A DNA stretch of 64,000 nucleotides from DATJGF01 sp035495315. GTDB taxonomy: Bacteria; Verrucomicrobiota; Verrucomicrobiia; Limisphaerales; UBA8199. The stretch is from assembly GCA_035495315.1 (NCBI GenBank), contig DATJGF010000211.1:1-64000 (forward strand). Direction: 5' to 3'. Made by a program: the position numbers and the translations under genes. The notes under the pieces were generated by a model, which had not been told where the DNA came from, searched no databases, and saw nothing but the letters and a program-made list of their open reading frames with translations. Shown here piece after piece: positions 9,804-18,769 of the stretch (the first letter of the stretch is position 1; every line of letters begins with the position of its first letter).

Positions 9804-10454
9804 TCATTTCGATGCCGGAATGACCTTGAGATTTTTGAAACAACCGTCGGAACCGTTGCCTACCCAGAGGCCCAGCTTTCCTTTGGGGTGATCGTTCAAG
9901 AGTTCAACGTTCAGCGCTGCCGTGTCCGAGCCATTCACGTACGCCGCGACGTTTTTCTCCTTGATAACCAGTTTCAATTTTACCCACGAGTCTGGATCGG
10001 GTGCGGGTGCGATCGGGAACTCATACTTGCCCGGGTGACTGTTTCTGAGTTTGTTCCAGTCGTACTCCGGCATCGAGACATATTGAATCGAATGGCTTCG
10101 CCGAACCTCTTCTCCTGCCTTGAAATTAAACGGCCGCAGATAAACCGCATCGAAAGCCCGATTGTCTTGCCCGTGAAAGGCAATCCCAACGAAACTTCGT
10201 CCTTGTTCATTCTTCCCCTTAATCTCGACTTCGACCGTGCCTTCGGAGAATTCCAGGCCGGTTACCCAGGCCACACCATCGTTGGCCGCGGCATTGAGGA
10301 AGATGGTCTCCGGCGAATCAGCTTTCGGTTGGCTGAGGTTTCGATTGAACAGCTCGATCTTATTAGCCCTGACGAGCTCCCCGAGGTTGTAATCGGCAGC
10401 AGAGGTCAGTGTCGAGAGGAGCGCAGCAAAGCCGAACAAAACGGATGTTTTCAT
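9804..10454 (-). CDS. secreted LamG/DUF1080-like protein (216 aa)
   Basis: The N-terminus MKTSVLFGFAALLSTLTSA is a clear Sec signal peptide with a likely cleavage after the SA pair. The mature part reads as a concanavalin/LamG-type beta-sandwich of the DUF1080 (3-keto-disaccharide hydrolase-like) type: a strand with GTVEVEIKGKNEQGRSFVGIAFHG, a YLRPFNF strand, a PDSWVKLKLVIKEKNVAAYVNG segment and the typical ending GKLGLWVGNGSDGCFKNLKV. Many such domains bind or cleave carbohydrate; no catalytic residues can be assigned here. It is inserted between permease genes of the sigma-led cluster, with 98 bases before it and 12 after it, and may be a periplasmic partner of the permeases, though this is only inferred from position. 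Confidence 0.8.
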   Translation of the reverse strand: MKTSVLFGFAALLSTLTSAADYNLGELVRANKIELFNRNLSQPKADSPETIFLNAAANDGVAWVTGLEFSEGTVEVEIKGKNEQGRSFVGIAFHGQDNRAFDAVYLRPFNFKAGEEVRRSHSIQYVSMPEYDWNKLRNSHPGKYEFPIAPAPDPDSWVKLKLVIKEKNVAAYVNGSDTAALNVELLNDHPKGKLGLWVGNGSDGCFKNLKVIPASK

Positions 10455-10552
10455 GACGATTCGTTGTTGTTTGTCTTTTTCAATTCATTGCTCGCGTTAC
10501 GGAAAGCCGGTACGTGGCAGAGTTCGGCAATGCCGCGGTAACGAGTCTCAAG

Positions 10553-12982
10553 TTACTCATGTCGCAGCGCATTCATCGGATCGATAGCGGTAGCCCGACG
10601 GGCCGGTATTAGGCAGGCCATCGTCGCCACGAAACTGAGCAAGACCATAACCGCTAAAAAGGAAACGGGATCCGTGCTCTTGATCTGAAACAACTCAAGT
10701 TGGCTGGCCAACAGGCGAGTGGCAGCGAAACTGGCGACCAAGCCGAGCACAATTCCCAAGCCGACCAGGTTGGCGCCCGTTTTCAAGATCAAGCGCAGCA
10801 CGTCGCCACGCTGCGCACCAAGGGCAATCCGCACGCCAATCTCACGAGTGCGCCTCGACACCGCATATGAAAGCACGCTGTAGATGCCGGCCATCGCCAA
10901 CGCCAGACCGAGCACTCCAAAAAAGGTGAACAGGAGCGTCACAAACCGCGGCTGCGCAGTTTGTGCGTTCACGATTTCTTCAAGAGCTCTCGGTGAGTTG
11001 AGTGGTACCTCAGGAGCGAGTTGTCGTAATTGGGCGCGCACGGCATTCACAAGCGCAGTTGGGTCCGATAGCGTGCGAATAGTTAACGTGCGTTGGGCGG
11101 GTGCCAGGAGCGTAAAAGGGATCAGCACGGCGGGCTGCGTCTTGCTTTGCAGGTCGTCGTTGCGGGCATCAGCGACCACGCCAACAATCGTCACGTCGGG
11201 CGTAAAGCTGGGCGAGGTCAGCAGGAAAGGTGGCGGCTTTTCAAGGTCGTCCAGATGAATGCGGCGGCCAATAGGATCTTGTTCGGCCGGCCAAAGCTTT
11301 GCGGCGGTTTCATTGATGACCGCCACTGGTTCGGCACGATTAATATCTTGTTCCGTCAGCATCCGGCCTCGGCGCAGCGGGATGCGAAGCGTCGTCAAAA
11401 AGTCGCCGCTGCACTCCAGCACCTTGATCCGGCGAACCTGAGGATCAGTCTGGCCTTCAAGTGAGTACGCCAGTTCCGGACCACCAAAAGGGATACCGCC
11501 AAATCCAATCGTGGCGCCTTGAACACCGGGAATACTTCGGACCCGGTCCAGCAATTCGAGAGCAAAGCGATTTCGTTGATCCCAGTTTGGGTACTGCTTC
11601 GGTGGCAGGTTCACCTCGACATTCATTACGTTTTCAGGCCGAAACCCCAGCTCGACTTGCTTGAGGGCGAGGAAACTCCGGAAGGTGAGGCCGGCGCTCA
11701 CCAGCAAAACCATCGCCAAGGCCACCTCGGCGACTACTAACGTGGTGCGGGTCCTGACTCCCAGGACCGCACGAGAGCTCCGCCCTTCGTCTTTGAGGGA
11801 CTCCACAGTCTCAGGCCGCGATAGTTGTAGCGCCGGCGCCAGTCCGAACATAATTCCGGTGATAACCGAAACCGTGGCGCAGAACAGCAACACATAAGCA
11901 TTCACCTGGATACGGGATTCGTTCGGCACCATTGAACCAGGCATCAGCGCGGTCATTAACCTCGTCAGCCAAAACGTCAAAAGCAACCCTAGCAGTCCGC
12001 CCAGCAATGAAACCATAATACTCTCGGTCAGCAGTTGGCGGATGAGTTGGGCGCGAGCTGCGCCGATGCTAATACGGATTGCCATTTCGCGCCCGCGAGA
12101 GGTTGCGCGGGCAAGTTGGAGATTGGCGACGTTGGCGCAGGCAATTAACAGCAGAAATCCCACCGCGGCAAACAACAGATACAGGCTCCGCTGCATTGGG
12201 CCTCGGGCCACCGTCATGTCCAGGTAATTGTTGAGTGTGGTGACGAACTGCTCGTTGGGAAATCCAGCCGGGTTGGCCTTGGCCAACTCAAGCTGCAACT
12301 GATGCAGTTGCTGGCGAGCTGCAACCGGGGAAACACCGGCACGCAGGCGAGCAATGGGGAACACGCTTCGCTGAACGCGTGAATCGATTGCCATGGGCTT
12401 CCACAATCCATCATCGGTCCACCAACCGAAGCGCGGTGGCATGACCCCGAGGATCGTGTAAAGCTGATCGTCCAGGCGCAGCGTTTTGCCCAGGATATTG
12501 GTTTCGCTGCCAAAAAGCTTTTGCCAACGTCCGAAACTTAGCACCGCAACCGACTCGGCCTCACCGTTGGAGTGGACATCGGAAGGTTCTATCCCTCGCC
12601 CGAAGAGTGGACGGACCCCCAGGAACCGGAAGGCGTTCGCCGAGACTTCAACCGTGCGAACGGTCTCGGGAGCAAACTCACCGGTCAGGAGAGCGTTTCC
12701 TGGGCGAGTCGCCATGACCTCAGAGAAGACCGGCAATTTGGCCATTTCAAGGTATTCATTCGGACGATAAGACCGCATCAGCTGATTCGCTCGCGCGCTG
12801 GTCAGGCCTGGCATCCAGATTTCCCCGGCTTTGGCGTATGGGTACGGGCTGATCAAGACGCCATAAACGACGCTGAACAGCGATGTCGTCGCCCCGATGC
12901 CGAGCCCAAGGGTCAGCACCGCCACGACCGTGAAACTGGGATTCTTCAGGAGTTGTCGAAAAGCGAATCTAAGATCGTTCAT
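10553..12982 (-). CDS. ADOP-type ABC transporter permease, coupled to ECF sigma (809 aa)
   Basis: The start at 12982 gives MNDLRFAFRQLLKNPSF as in the sister proteins; a longer frame to 13132 only re-reads the sigma gene. Its ATG overlaps the sigma TGA as ATGA, strong evidence for translational coupling. Domains are TM1, MacB_PCD (about 45-240), FtsX block (about 270-400, NVANLQLARATSRGREMAIRISIGAA), second MacB_PCD (with a short insert around the LDDLEKPPPFLLTSPSFTPD region) and final FtsX block ending IPARRATAIDPMNALRHE. It is the promoter-proximal permease of the array and the most divergent in its periplasmic region. Confidence 0.95.
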   Translation of the reverse strand: MNDLRFAFRQLLKNPSFTVVAVLTLGLGIGATTSLFSVVYGVLISPYPYAKAGEIWMPGLTSARANQLMRSYRPNEYLEMAKLPVFSEVMATRPGNALLTGEFAPETVRTVEVSANAFRFLGVRPLFGRGIEPSDVHSNGEAESVAVLSFGRWQKLFGSETNILGKTLRLDDQLYTILGVMPPRFGWWTDDGLWKPMAIDSRVQRSVFPIARLRAGVSPVAARQQLHQLQLELAKANPAGFPNEQFVTTLNNYLDMTVARGPMQRSLYLLFAAVGFLLLIACANVANLQLARATSRGREMAIRISIGAARAQLIRQLLTESIMVSLLGGLLGLLLTFWLTRLMTALMPGSMVPNESRIQVNAYVLLFCATVSVITGIMFGLAPALQLSRPETVESLKDEGRSSRAVLGVRTRTTLVVAEVALAMVLLVSAGLTFRSFLALKQVELGFRPENVMNVEVNLPPKQYPNWDQRNRFALELLDRVRSIPGVQGATIGFGGIPFGGPELAYSLEGQTDPQVRRIKVLECSGDFLTTLRIPLRRGRMLTEQDINRAEPVAVINETAAKLWPAEQDPIGRRIHLDDLEKPPPFLLTSPSFTPDVTIVGVVADARNDDLQSKTQPAVLIPFTLLAPAQRTLTIRTLSDPTALVNAVRAQLRQLAPEVPLNSPRALEEIVNAQTAQPRFVTLLFTFFGVLGLALAMAGIYSVLSYAVSRRTREIGVRIALGAQRGDVLRLILKTGANLVGLGIVLGLVASFAATRLLASQLELFQIKSTDPVSFLAVMVLLSFVATMACLIPARRATAIDPMNALRHE

Positions 12983-13611
12983 TTTCGCCTTTGTAGATAG
13001 ACTTTCGTTGCACGCCGGCCGGGAGCCGGCAAGCCCTCCTTCTTCAATCGCGCAAAACGTTTGTTCAGTTTCTGTCGTGCTCGAAACGCTCGCAGCCGAA
13101 TATAGGGAGCCGACCAACCCGTCGCCTCGCACACCTCACCAATCGAGAAGTCTTCGATGTCGAGCATTCCGATCAGCTGGCGATCTGGCGGACTGAGCGT
13201 CCCCAGGATTATTTCCACCATTTCTCGGGACGCGATATCTTGACCGGGCTGTAATGGCTCCACTGCCATTGCCGTGCCTTCCAGGGCTGCTTCTTGTTCT
13301 TCAGGCAAATCCGCCATCCGCCACTCCGGTCGCGCTCTTTGGGATCGAATCGCATTCAGCGAATGATTCACCGCGATGCGTGAAACCCAATGGTTGAGCG
13401 GCACTTCACCCCTATACTGATCCAACTTCTGAAACATCTTCGAAAAAATCTCCTGCACCAGATCTTCTTCGGCGGCGCCACGCGGCAGTTTTCGCCGGAC
13501 CACGCCCTTCACAAACGGGGACAGATATTCCACCAATAAGCGGGCGGCGTCCTGATCCCGCAGCCGTACCCGTGCGACGCAATCGGCAACATCGAAATCC
13601 AAATCTTTCAT
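12979..13611 (-). CDS. ECF-type RNA polymerase sigma factor (210 aa)
   Basis: Sigma-70 region 2 is seen at about residues 25-90 (RKLPRGAAEEDLVQEIFSKM, WVSRIAVNHSLNAIRSQRAR) and region 4 at about 135-195, with the helix-turn-helix FSIGEVCEATGWSAPYIRLR. The linker is rich in acidic residues. The ATG at 13611 is preferred over the longer frame to 13701 because an AGGATTGAGGATC purine-rich segment precedes it and the extra N-terminus lacks sigma homology. No anti-sigma gene is adjacent; instead the stop overlaps the start of an ADOP permease. It probably directs transcription of its own operon or of cell-envelope genes, but the promoter it reads cannot be named from one copy. Confidence 0.9.
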   Translation of the reverse strand: MKDLDFDVADCVARVRLRDQDAARLLVEYLSPFVKGVVRRKLPRGAAEEDLVQEIFSKMFQKLDQYRGEVPLNHWVSRIAVNHSLNAIRSQRARPEWRMADLPEEQEAALEGTAMAVEPLQPGQDIASREMVEIILGTLSPPDRQLIGMLDIEDFSIGEVCEATGWSAPYIRLRAFRARQKLNKRFARLKKEGLPAPGRRATKVYLQRRK

Positions 13612-13983
13612 GATCCTCAATCCTTTGCGCGAATCTTTAACTTCCGATTTCGGACTCGGGTACATTCCGGGTTGAACGTGCTCAAGCAATGTGGATGCCA
13701 CGTCCCTGCAGACCTCGACAGGCCGTAGAATCAGCAGTTATTGACGACTAGAGTCGCGGACTTTGGTTGCGATCTTTTCCACCCTTGGGATTTGCCGTCC
13801 CAGTTGCGGGAAAATTCAAGAGCTTGGTTTGCCCGTGCCACCACCTGCCCTACTTCAGCTTCAAATGCGCCAGTACTTTAGTCGTAGGTCCGGTTATGAA
13901 AGCCATAAGAGCTGTAAATCACCTTTCGGCGGGAGAATCAATCCCGCGAACGCCGCCTGGGCAACCCTAAAGTCTAATGGCGC
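13612..13983. other. intergenic region with no recognised gene
   Basis: This stretch lies between the ECF sigma gene and a small hypothetical gene, both on the minus strand, so it must hold the promoter of the permease cluster. No convincing -35/-10 pair, hairpin terminator or protein homology was seen on either strand. Confidence 0.5.
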
Positions 13984-14265
13984 TTATTTCCCCGTACCGT
14001 TCACCTCTACAGGCTGCCGGGGAGCCGAAAAGAATTCCGTGCAGAAAAGATCCGAGCTGGCCCCGGACACCCGCAGCACGATTTCGACATCCGATAGTCC
14101 CCAATGCACGCAGGTTTGCGCCGCTTCCACGGAATCAGCAAAAGTCCAGGCCGCGTCTGGGTCTGCGGTCCAACGCGTCCCGGCAAAATATTCCTGGGAT
14201 TGTTTCTGCCGCAACAATCTTCGGATCGGGTGTTGGCGTTTTGTCTTGTCGATCACTTCACTCAT
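13984..14265 (-). CDS. small hypothetical protein (93 aa)
   Basis: The start at 14265 (MSEVIDKTKRQHPIRRLLRQ) has an AGAAAGG Shine-Dalgarno-like element about seven bases upstream; an ATG-less extension to 14325 is less likely. The product is soluble, with a YFAGTRWTADPDAAWTFADS segment followed by a patch of alternating hydrophobic residues (VEIVLRVSG). Small proteins with this layout are familiar as conserved hypotheticals in Verrucomicrobiota, but no function is known to me. It is followed by the sigma gene on the same strand after a 370-base gap, so it is probably a separate unit. Confidence 0.55.
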   Translation of the reverse strand: MSEVIDKTKRQHPIRRLLRQKQSQEYFAGTRWTADPDAAWTFADSVEAAQTCVHWGLSDVEIVLRVSGASSDLFCTEFFSAPRQPVEVNGTGK

Positions 14266-14460
14266 GCTTGGCCTTTCTAAAAGTATTGCGCCGCCCATGC
14301 CCCTGGATTCGGGAGCATCCTCCAACCGAGAATCAAAGCAGACAGAGTGCCATCAAATCAATCGGCGCTTTCGTCCTCGACGCGTTTACGATTCAAGGGC
14401 TATAGCGTCCCCTGCTTGTGTCGTCTTTTGCTCATCAAGTTAAAATCAAAACCGTAAGGA

Positions 14461-14489
14461 TGATTTGACCTGCCCAGCGCTCTTATAAT
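14461..14489 (+). promoter_or_regulatory. possible promoter of the DUF3857 gene (consensus -10, weak -35)
   Basis: A perfect TATAAT stands at 14484-14489, about 90 bases before the start codon of the large DUF3857/transglutaminase gene. The hexamer at 17-base spacing (TGATTT) is poor; a TTGACC lies only 13 bases upstream, which is too close for a standard promoter. The call rests mainly on the -10 element. Confidence 0.3.
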
Positions 14490-14578
14490 CCCATACAGTC
14501 CAACAGTCAGTCCAGTTCCTTTCATTGCCACACCGTGCGGCCTGTGTTATTTATAGTCCCTGTCTCGTTAAGGACTCA

Positions 14579-17500
14579 ATGAACATCAAAGTGATTTACC
14601 GGGTGCGATTGCTGTTTGTATTCGCCATCGCCTCAATTCCAACCTGGCCCACCCGGGCCGACGATTCCGCCCGTTACTCGGGCTCGCACTGGAGTTTCCT
14701 CGACTCCAAAAAGGCCATCGTCGCCGCTGCCGAAATTACCGTCGCGAAATATCCGGATTGCGACGAAGCGACCGTCGATAAGAAAATGGTGCGCGTGTAT
14801 CGTCCGGACGGGACGGGTGAAAGCCAGGACGAGAGTTTCACCAAAGTCCTCACCGAAAAGGGCAAACGCAACAATCGAACGCTGGCGTTGAGTTTTATGC
14901 TGCCCTATTTCACGGTGGAAGTGGTAAAGCTGGAAATCATCAAACCAGAGGGGACAGCGACTACGGTCGATATCGCGGCAAACTCCAAGGAGATGATTGA
15001 TGACAGTCAAATGGCGATGAACATTTACGACCCCAATACGAAGATCCTCCAGGTCAACATCCCGCAATTGGAAGTCGGCGATGTCGTGCATTCGATCACT
15101 CGCACGACCACACATCGGTCAATCATCCCGGGCGAGTTCGCCGAATATAATGTCTTGGAGAGCCCGGCCTACATTCGCCACACGCTCTACGAGGTCTATT
15201 CCCCTGTGGACAAGCCATTGAAACGGGTAGCTCTCCGGGACGAAATCCCCGGCACGGTAGTGCACACGACCGAAACCGAGGCAGGTGAGACGGGCACTAT
15301 TGTCCACCGATGGGAAGTCAACAACGTTTCGCGCATGTTTGAGGAACCGTCTATGCCGGCGTACGAACAGGTGCTGCAACGGCTGCTGGTCGGCACCACG
15401 CCTGACTGGCAAGCGGTTGCGAAATGGTACTGGGAACTCAGCCAGCCCCATCTCGAAGCCACTACCCCCGAAATGAAGCAAACCGTCGATGAACTTATCA
15501 GCGGCGCCCACACCGACATTGATAAAATCAAAGCGATTTTTTACCACGTCTCGAAAAAAATCCGGTACATGGGCCTGACTCCCGAAAAGGACCGACCCGG
15601 CTTCGAGCCACACGATGTCCGGCTGACGTTCGAGAAGAAGTATGGCGTTTGCCGGGACAAGGCGGCGCTGTTGGTTTCGCTGCTGCGCAGCGCCGGCCTT
15701 AAAGCTTATCCGGTGCTCATCAACGTCGGCGCCAAGAAAGACGCCGAGGTCGCGGAGCCCTTTTTCAACCATGCGATTGTCGGGGTCGACCTCAAGGATC
15801 GCGATTACGTGTTGATGGATCCGACTGATGAAAATACACGCGAGCTCTTGCCCGCGGGCGATCGCAATCAAAGCTACCTGGTCTGCCGGCCGGAAGGTGA
15901 AACAATTCAGGTCAGCCCCATTGATCCCGCGGACAAGAACATGATGCTGGTCAAGACGGCAGCGACCCTCAACGCCAATGGTCATCTCGAAGGCAAATCC
16001 GAACTTTCGTTCGATGGGGTCAACGACAACTCCTACCGCGGCGCCTTCGTCCGCATGAAGCCGGACGAGGTCCGTCGGTTTTTCGAACGCAATCTGAAAC
16101 GTTCCATGCCCGGCGCACGCCTCAAGTCCGTCAAACTCTCACCTGCTGACATGCTCGATACTTCGACCCCGGTCCGCACGGAACTCGAATTTTCTGCCGA
16201 AGGGATGACCGCCAGCGGAAATGGCAAATCGGTGTTGAGCGTCCCGTGGCTGGGTAACGGGCTCGGCCTGGTGAATTTCATCCTCAATGGCACCGGATTG
16301 GAAAAGCGAAAGTACCCCCTGCAAACCTATGCCGCTTGCGGTTTAAAGGAGGAAATATCTCTCAAGCTCGACAAAGATTTCGCCGCCATCTTGTCGATGC
16401 CTTCCTCTATGCCCATTCAGGATGAATGTCTTGGCTACGCTGAGCGCTTTCAGTTTCAGGATCAGACGCTGACTTGTTCGCGTGAATTGAAGCTGAATGT
16501 CGTCGAGTTCAATCCCACTCAATATCTGGAACTCAAGCACACACTTAAGGCGCTTGAATACGATGAACGGAAGACCCCAGTAATGGCTCTGGCAGCCGCC
16601 GACCGCGCCAGCACCACTCCGTCCGAAGAACTCGACGTTGCGCCACCCGTTGAGTCCAATGCGAAAGTTCTCGAGAGTCACAAAGAACTCCTCGTGAAAG
16701 ATGCCCACACCTCCACCTATAAAGTGCGTTACTCAAAACGCATTCTCACTTATAGCGGCAAGATCCGGGAAGCGGAGATCAAAGTCGATTTCAACCCCGC
16801 CTGTCAGGAGGCCAAGCTCCTCCACGCGGTCGTTATTTCCAAAACGGGCCAACGACAGGAAATTGCCAAAGACGAAATAAACATCATGGACGCCGGGTGG
16901 AACGCCTCCGCCAAACGCTACACTGGTGGCAAGATTCTGGTCGCCAACCTGCCGGGGGTTGATATCGGCTCGACGATCGAGGTCGAATATGAAATCAACA
17001 CCAAAGGTAAGTCGTTCTTGTCTGGATTCGAAGCCTTCCAGCTTCCGGATGAATTGGCGCAGAAATCTTTCAAGCTCACCGCCCCGGCAAACATAAAGAT
17101 TCAACAGATCGTCAGCGGGGCGGACGGAAGCGTGAAGCAAGAGACCAATACCGACAACGGCGAGCAAGTTTTTCAATGGCGCTCCGAAAACGTCAAAGCG
17201 ATGCCCGAGGAGCGACAACTGCCCCCTGAATGGCTATTCTTGCCGGGCGTCACCTACTTTGCTGGCGACTTCAAATCGTATCTTGGCGATTTGCGCGAAG
17301 CTATGCTCCAGCGCGCCGCAAAAGCCAGCAAAGCGGCTGAAATCACGCGCCGAGTCACAGGCGACGCGAAAACGAAACTGGCAGCGATCACAGCGATTCG
17401 CGATTTCGTCGCCAAATCCATTCGCATCGCCGGTCCTTCTTTTGCAGAACTGCCCCTAAGTGAGCTCTCTGACGCCGACACAACGCTCGATGACGGTTAC

Positions 17501-18433
17501 GGCCACATGGCTGACCGCGCCATTCTCTTGCACGCAATGCTTTCGGCTGCGGGGTTTAAGCCTGAGTTTATACTGGCCTCTGGTCTTCCGCCGATTGCCC
17601 CAATTACCAAGCTCACCAAGTCATTCCCGATGCCGCAGTCTTTCCTGACGCTGCTCGTCCGTGTGCAATTGGACGGCGAAAACTATTATCTCAATGACAC
17701 CGACCAGTACGCCCGGCTCGGCTCTACTTCCTTTGACGGACGCCTCGCCATTGCCCTCGCTTCCACTGCCTTCGAAATCGTCAAAGCCGCTAAAGATTGC
17801 CAAGACAAACGCGCTACAGTCTACAGTCTCGCTCTTTCTGACTCCGGCAAGACCCAGGTCCGTGTCGCTCGGCACTATTATGGGACTGAATACAACGGTA
17901 AAAATCGCTTTTTCGCTGAACTCCCGCCGGAAGAACGACGGCGTTATTACCAGGAAGTTGTCTCCAGTGTTGCTCAAGGCGCACGGCCAATCGGCGATTT
18001 GAAGACCGATTTCGACAGCTACCCCGGCGTCGAACAATTCACCGTCGAAATTGATAATTATAGCGTTGTCGACGGCAAATACCTTTATTTTGACCTGCCG
18101 TTTACCCCATCGCTTTTCCCGGCGGGCACAGACCAGCGCTCTTTGCCGCTTTACATTTCCCGCGCCAGCAAAAACACCGTGCGCACTGAGATCGAACTCC
18201 CGGCCAAATTCCACCAGCGCGTGATCGTACCGCCAGACGAAAACCTCAATGGTCCGGACGGTGGCGGCAAAGCGCGGATCACGTCGACAGAAAAGGACGG
18301 CAAGTACGTCGTTACACATCAGTTCGAAACCTCACCGGCAATCGTCGCGCCGCAGAATTACGCTGCTCTACTTAAGATCGAATCTACACTCGGCCGGAAG
18401 GCTTCAAGGGTCTTCCTGCTGCAGGAAGACTGA
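14579..18433 (+). CDS. secreted DUF3857/transglutaminase protein with duplicated, half-dead modules (1284 aa)
   Basis: The ATG at 14579 follows an AAGGA ribosome-binding site and opens a signal peptide (MNIKVIYRVRLLFVFAIASI). An upstream TTG is possible but unsupported. Module 1 has DUF3857 (about 45-240) and a transglutaminase-like core with an intact Cys-His-Asp triad: C358 in YGVCRDKA, H398 in FFNHAIVG and D414 in LMDPTDEN. Module 2 repeats the order: DUF3857 from about 715 (KVRYSKRILTYSGKIREAEI) and a transglutaminase-like region near 940-1035. There the Cys position is Met977 (YGHMADRA), the His is also lost, and only NDTDQY recalls the Asp. The protein is probably periplasmic. Family members are usually 600-700 residues, so this one is a tandem duplication. 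Substrate unknown. Confidence 0.9.
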   Translation: MNIKVIYRVRLLFVFAIASIPTWPTRADDSARYSGSHWSFLDSKKAIVAAAEITVAKYPDCDEATVDKKMVRVYRPDGTGESQDESFTKVLTEKGKRNNRTLALSFMLPYFTVEVVKLEIIKPEGTATTVDIAANSKEMIDDSQMAMNIYDPNTKILQVNIPQLEVGDVVHSITRTTTHRSIIPGEFAEYNVLESPAYIRHTLYEVYSPVDKPLKRVALRDEIPGTVVHTTETEAGETGTIVHRWEVNNVSRMFEEPSMPAYEQVLQRLLVGTTPDWQAVAKWYWELSQPHLEATTPEMKQTVDELISGAHTDIDKIKAIFYHVSKKIRYMGLTPEKDRPGFEPHDVRLTFEKKYGVCRDKAALLVSLLRSAGLKAYPVLINVGAKKDAEVAEPFFNHAIVGVDLKDRDYVLMDPTDENTRELLPAGDRNQSYLVCRPEGETIQVSPIDPADKNMMLVKTAATLNANGHLEGKSELSFDGVNDNSYRGAFVRMKPDEVRRFFERNLKRSMPGARLKSVKLSPADMLDTSTPVRTELEFSAEGMTASGNGKSVLSVPWLGNGLGLVNFILNGTGLEKRKYPLQTYAACGLKEEISLKLDKDFAAILSMPSSMPIQDECLGYAERFQFQDQTLTCSRELKLNVVEFNPTQYLELKHTLKALEYDERKTPVMALAAADRASTTPSEELDVAPPVESNAKVLESHKELLVKDAHTSTYKVRYSKRILTYSGKIREAEIKVDFNPACQEAKLLHAVVISKTGQRQEIAKDEINIMDAGWNASAKRYTGGKILVANLPGVDIGSTIEVEYEINTKGKSFLSGFEAFQLPDELAQKSFKLTAPANIKIQQIVSGADGSVKQETNTDNGEQVFQWRSENVKAMPEERQLPPEWLFLPGVTYFAGDFKSYLGDLREAMLQRAAKASKAAEITRRVTGDAKTKLAAITAIRDFVAKSIRIAGPSFAELPLSELSDADTTLDDGYGHMADRAILLHAMLSAAGFKPEFILASGLPPIAPITKLTKSFPMPQSFLTLLVRVQLDGENYYLNDTDQYARLGSTSFDGRLAIALASTAFEIVKAAKDCQDKRATVYSLALSDSGKTQVRVARHYYGTEYNGKNRFFAELPPEERRRYYQEVVSSVAQGARPIGDLKTDFDSYPGVEQFTVEIDNYSVVDGKYLYFDLPFTPSLFPAGTDQRSLPLYISRASKNTVRTEIELPAKFHQRVIVPPDENLNGPDGGGKARITSTEKDGKYVVTHQFETSPAIVAPQNYAALLKIESTLGRKASRVFLLQED

Positions 18434-18464
18434 CCGTAATTGTGCATTTGTTTCCAGTCACCTC

Positions 18465-18721
18465 CGCCTTAGATTGAAGGCATGGCGGAATGGCGTTCAG
18501 GAATATCTGGCCTGGATCACCGCCGAACAACGTATTTGCTGGTGGCGACTTCGAGAGGCGCGTATCAAGAGATAACTGCCGATGCGAACGGGGTTATGAA
18601 AAGCATAGTTTTTCCGGGCCTATGGCTCGATTCTAAAGCCCTTCTGCGTGGTGACATTCACACGGTTTTGGCGACCCTGCGCCAAGGACTCGGTGGCCCG
18701 GAGCACTGCTCGTTACTGTAG
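18465..18721 (+). pseudogene. Uma2-family nuclease remnant (frameshifted C-terminus)
   Basis: Two reading frames join to give the C-terminal half of a Uma2 (DUF820) PD-(D/E)XK-like protein. The first frame reads RLRLKAWRNGVQEYLAW and ITAEQRICWWRLRE; after a one-base deletion the next frame reads GAYQEITADANGVMKSIV, FPGLWLDSKALLRGDI and HTVLATLRQGL, ending in a stop at 18721. The blocks NGVQEYLAW and FPGLWLD are family hallmarks. The N-terminal half with the catalytic residues is absent, because the segment begins just after the end of the preceding gene. Uma2 genes are abundant accessory genes in Cyanobacteria, Planctomycetes and Verrucomicrobiota. Confidence 0.7.
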
Positions 18722-18769
18722 CAGCCCCAGGAAGGTAAGAATCACCTCACTCAGTAAACCTTGCCCAAT

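Noticed and set aside
13763..14443. 226-codon plus-strand frame upstream of the DUF3857 gene
   Set aside because: Cys/Ser/Arg-rich translation without homology; the opposite strand holds a better small gene with a Shine-Dalgarno.
14465..14489. TTGACC plus TATAAT as a complete promoter
   Set aside because: The spacing is only 13 bases; only the -10 element is kept as weak evidence.
15119..15985. 288-codon minus-strand frame inside the DUF3857 gene
   Set aside because: It lies antisense to conserved transglutaminase residues and shows no family pattern of its own.
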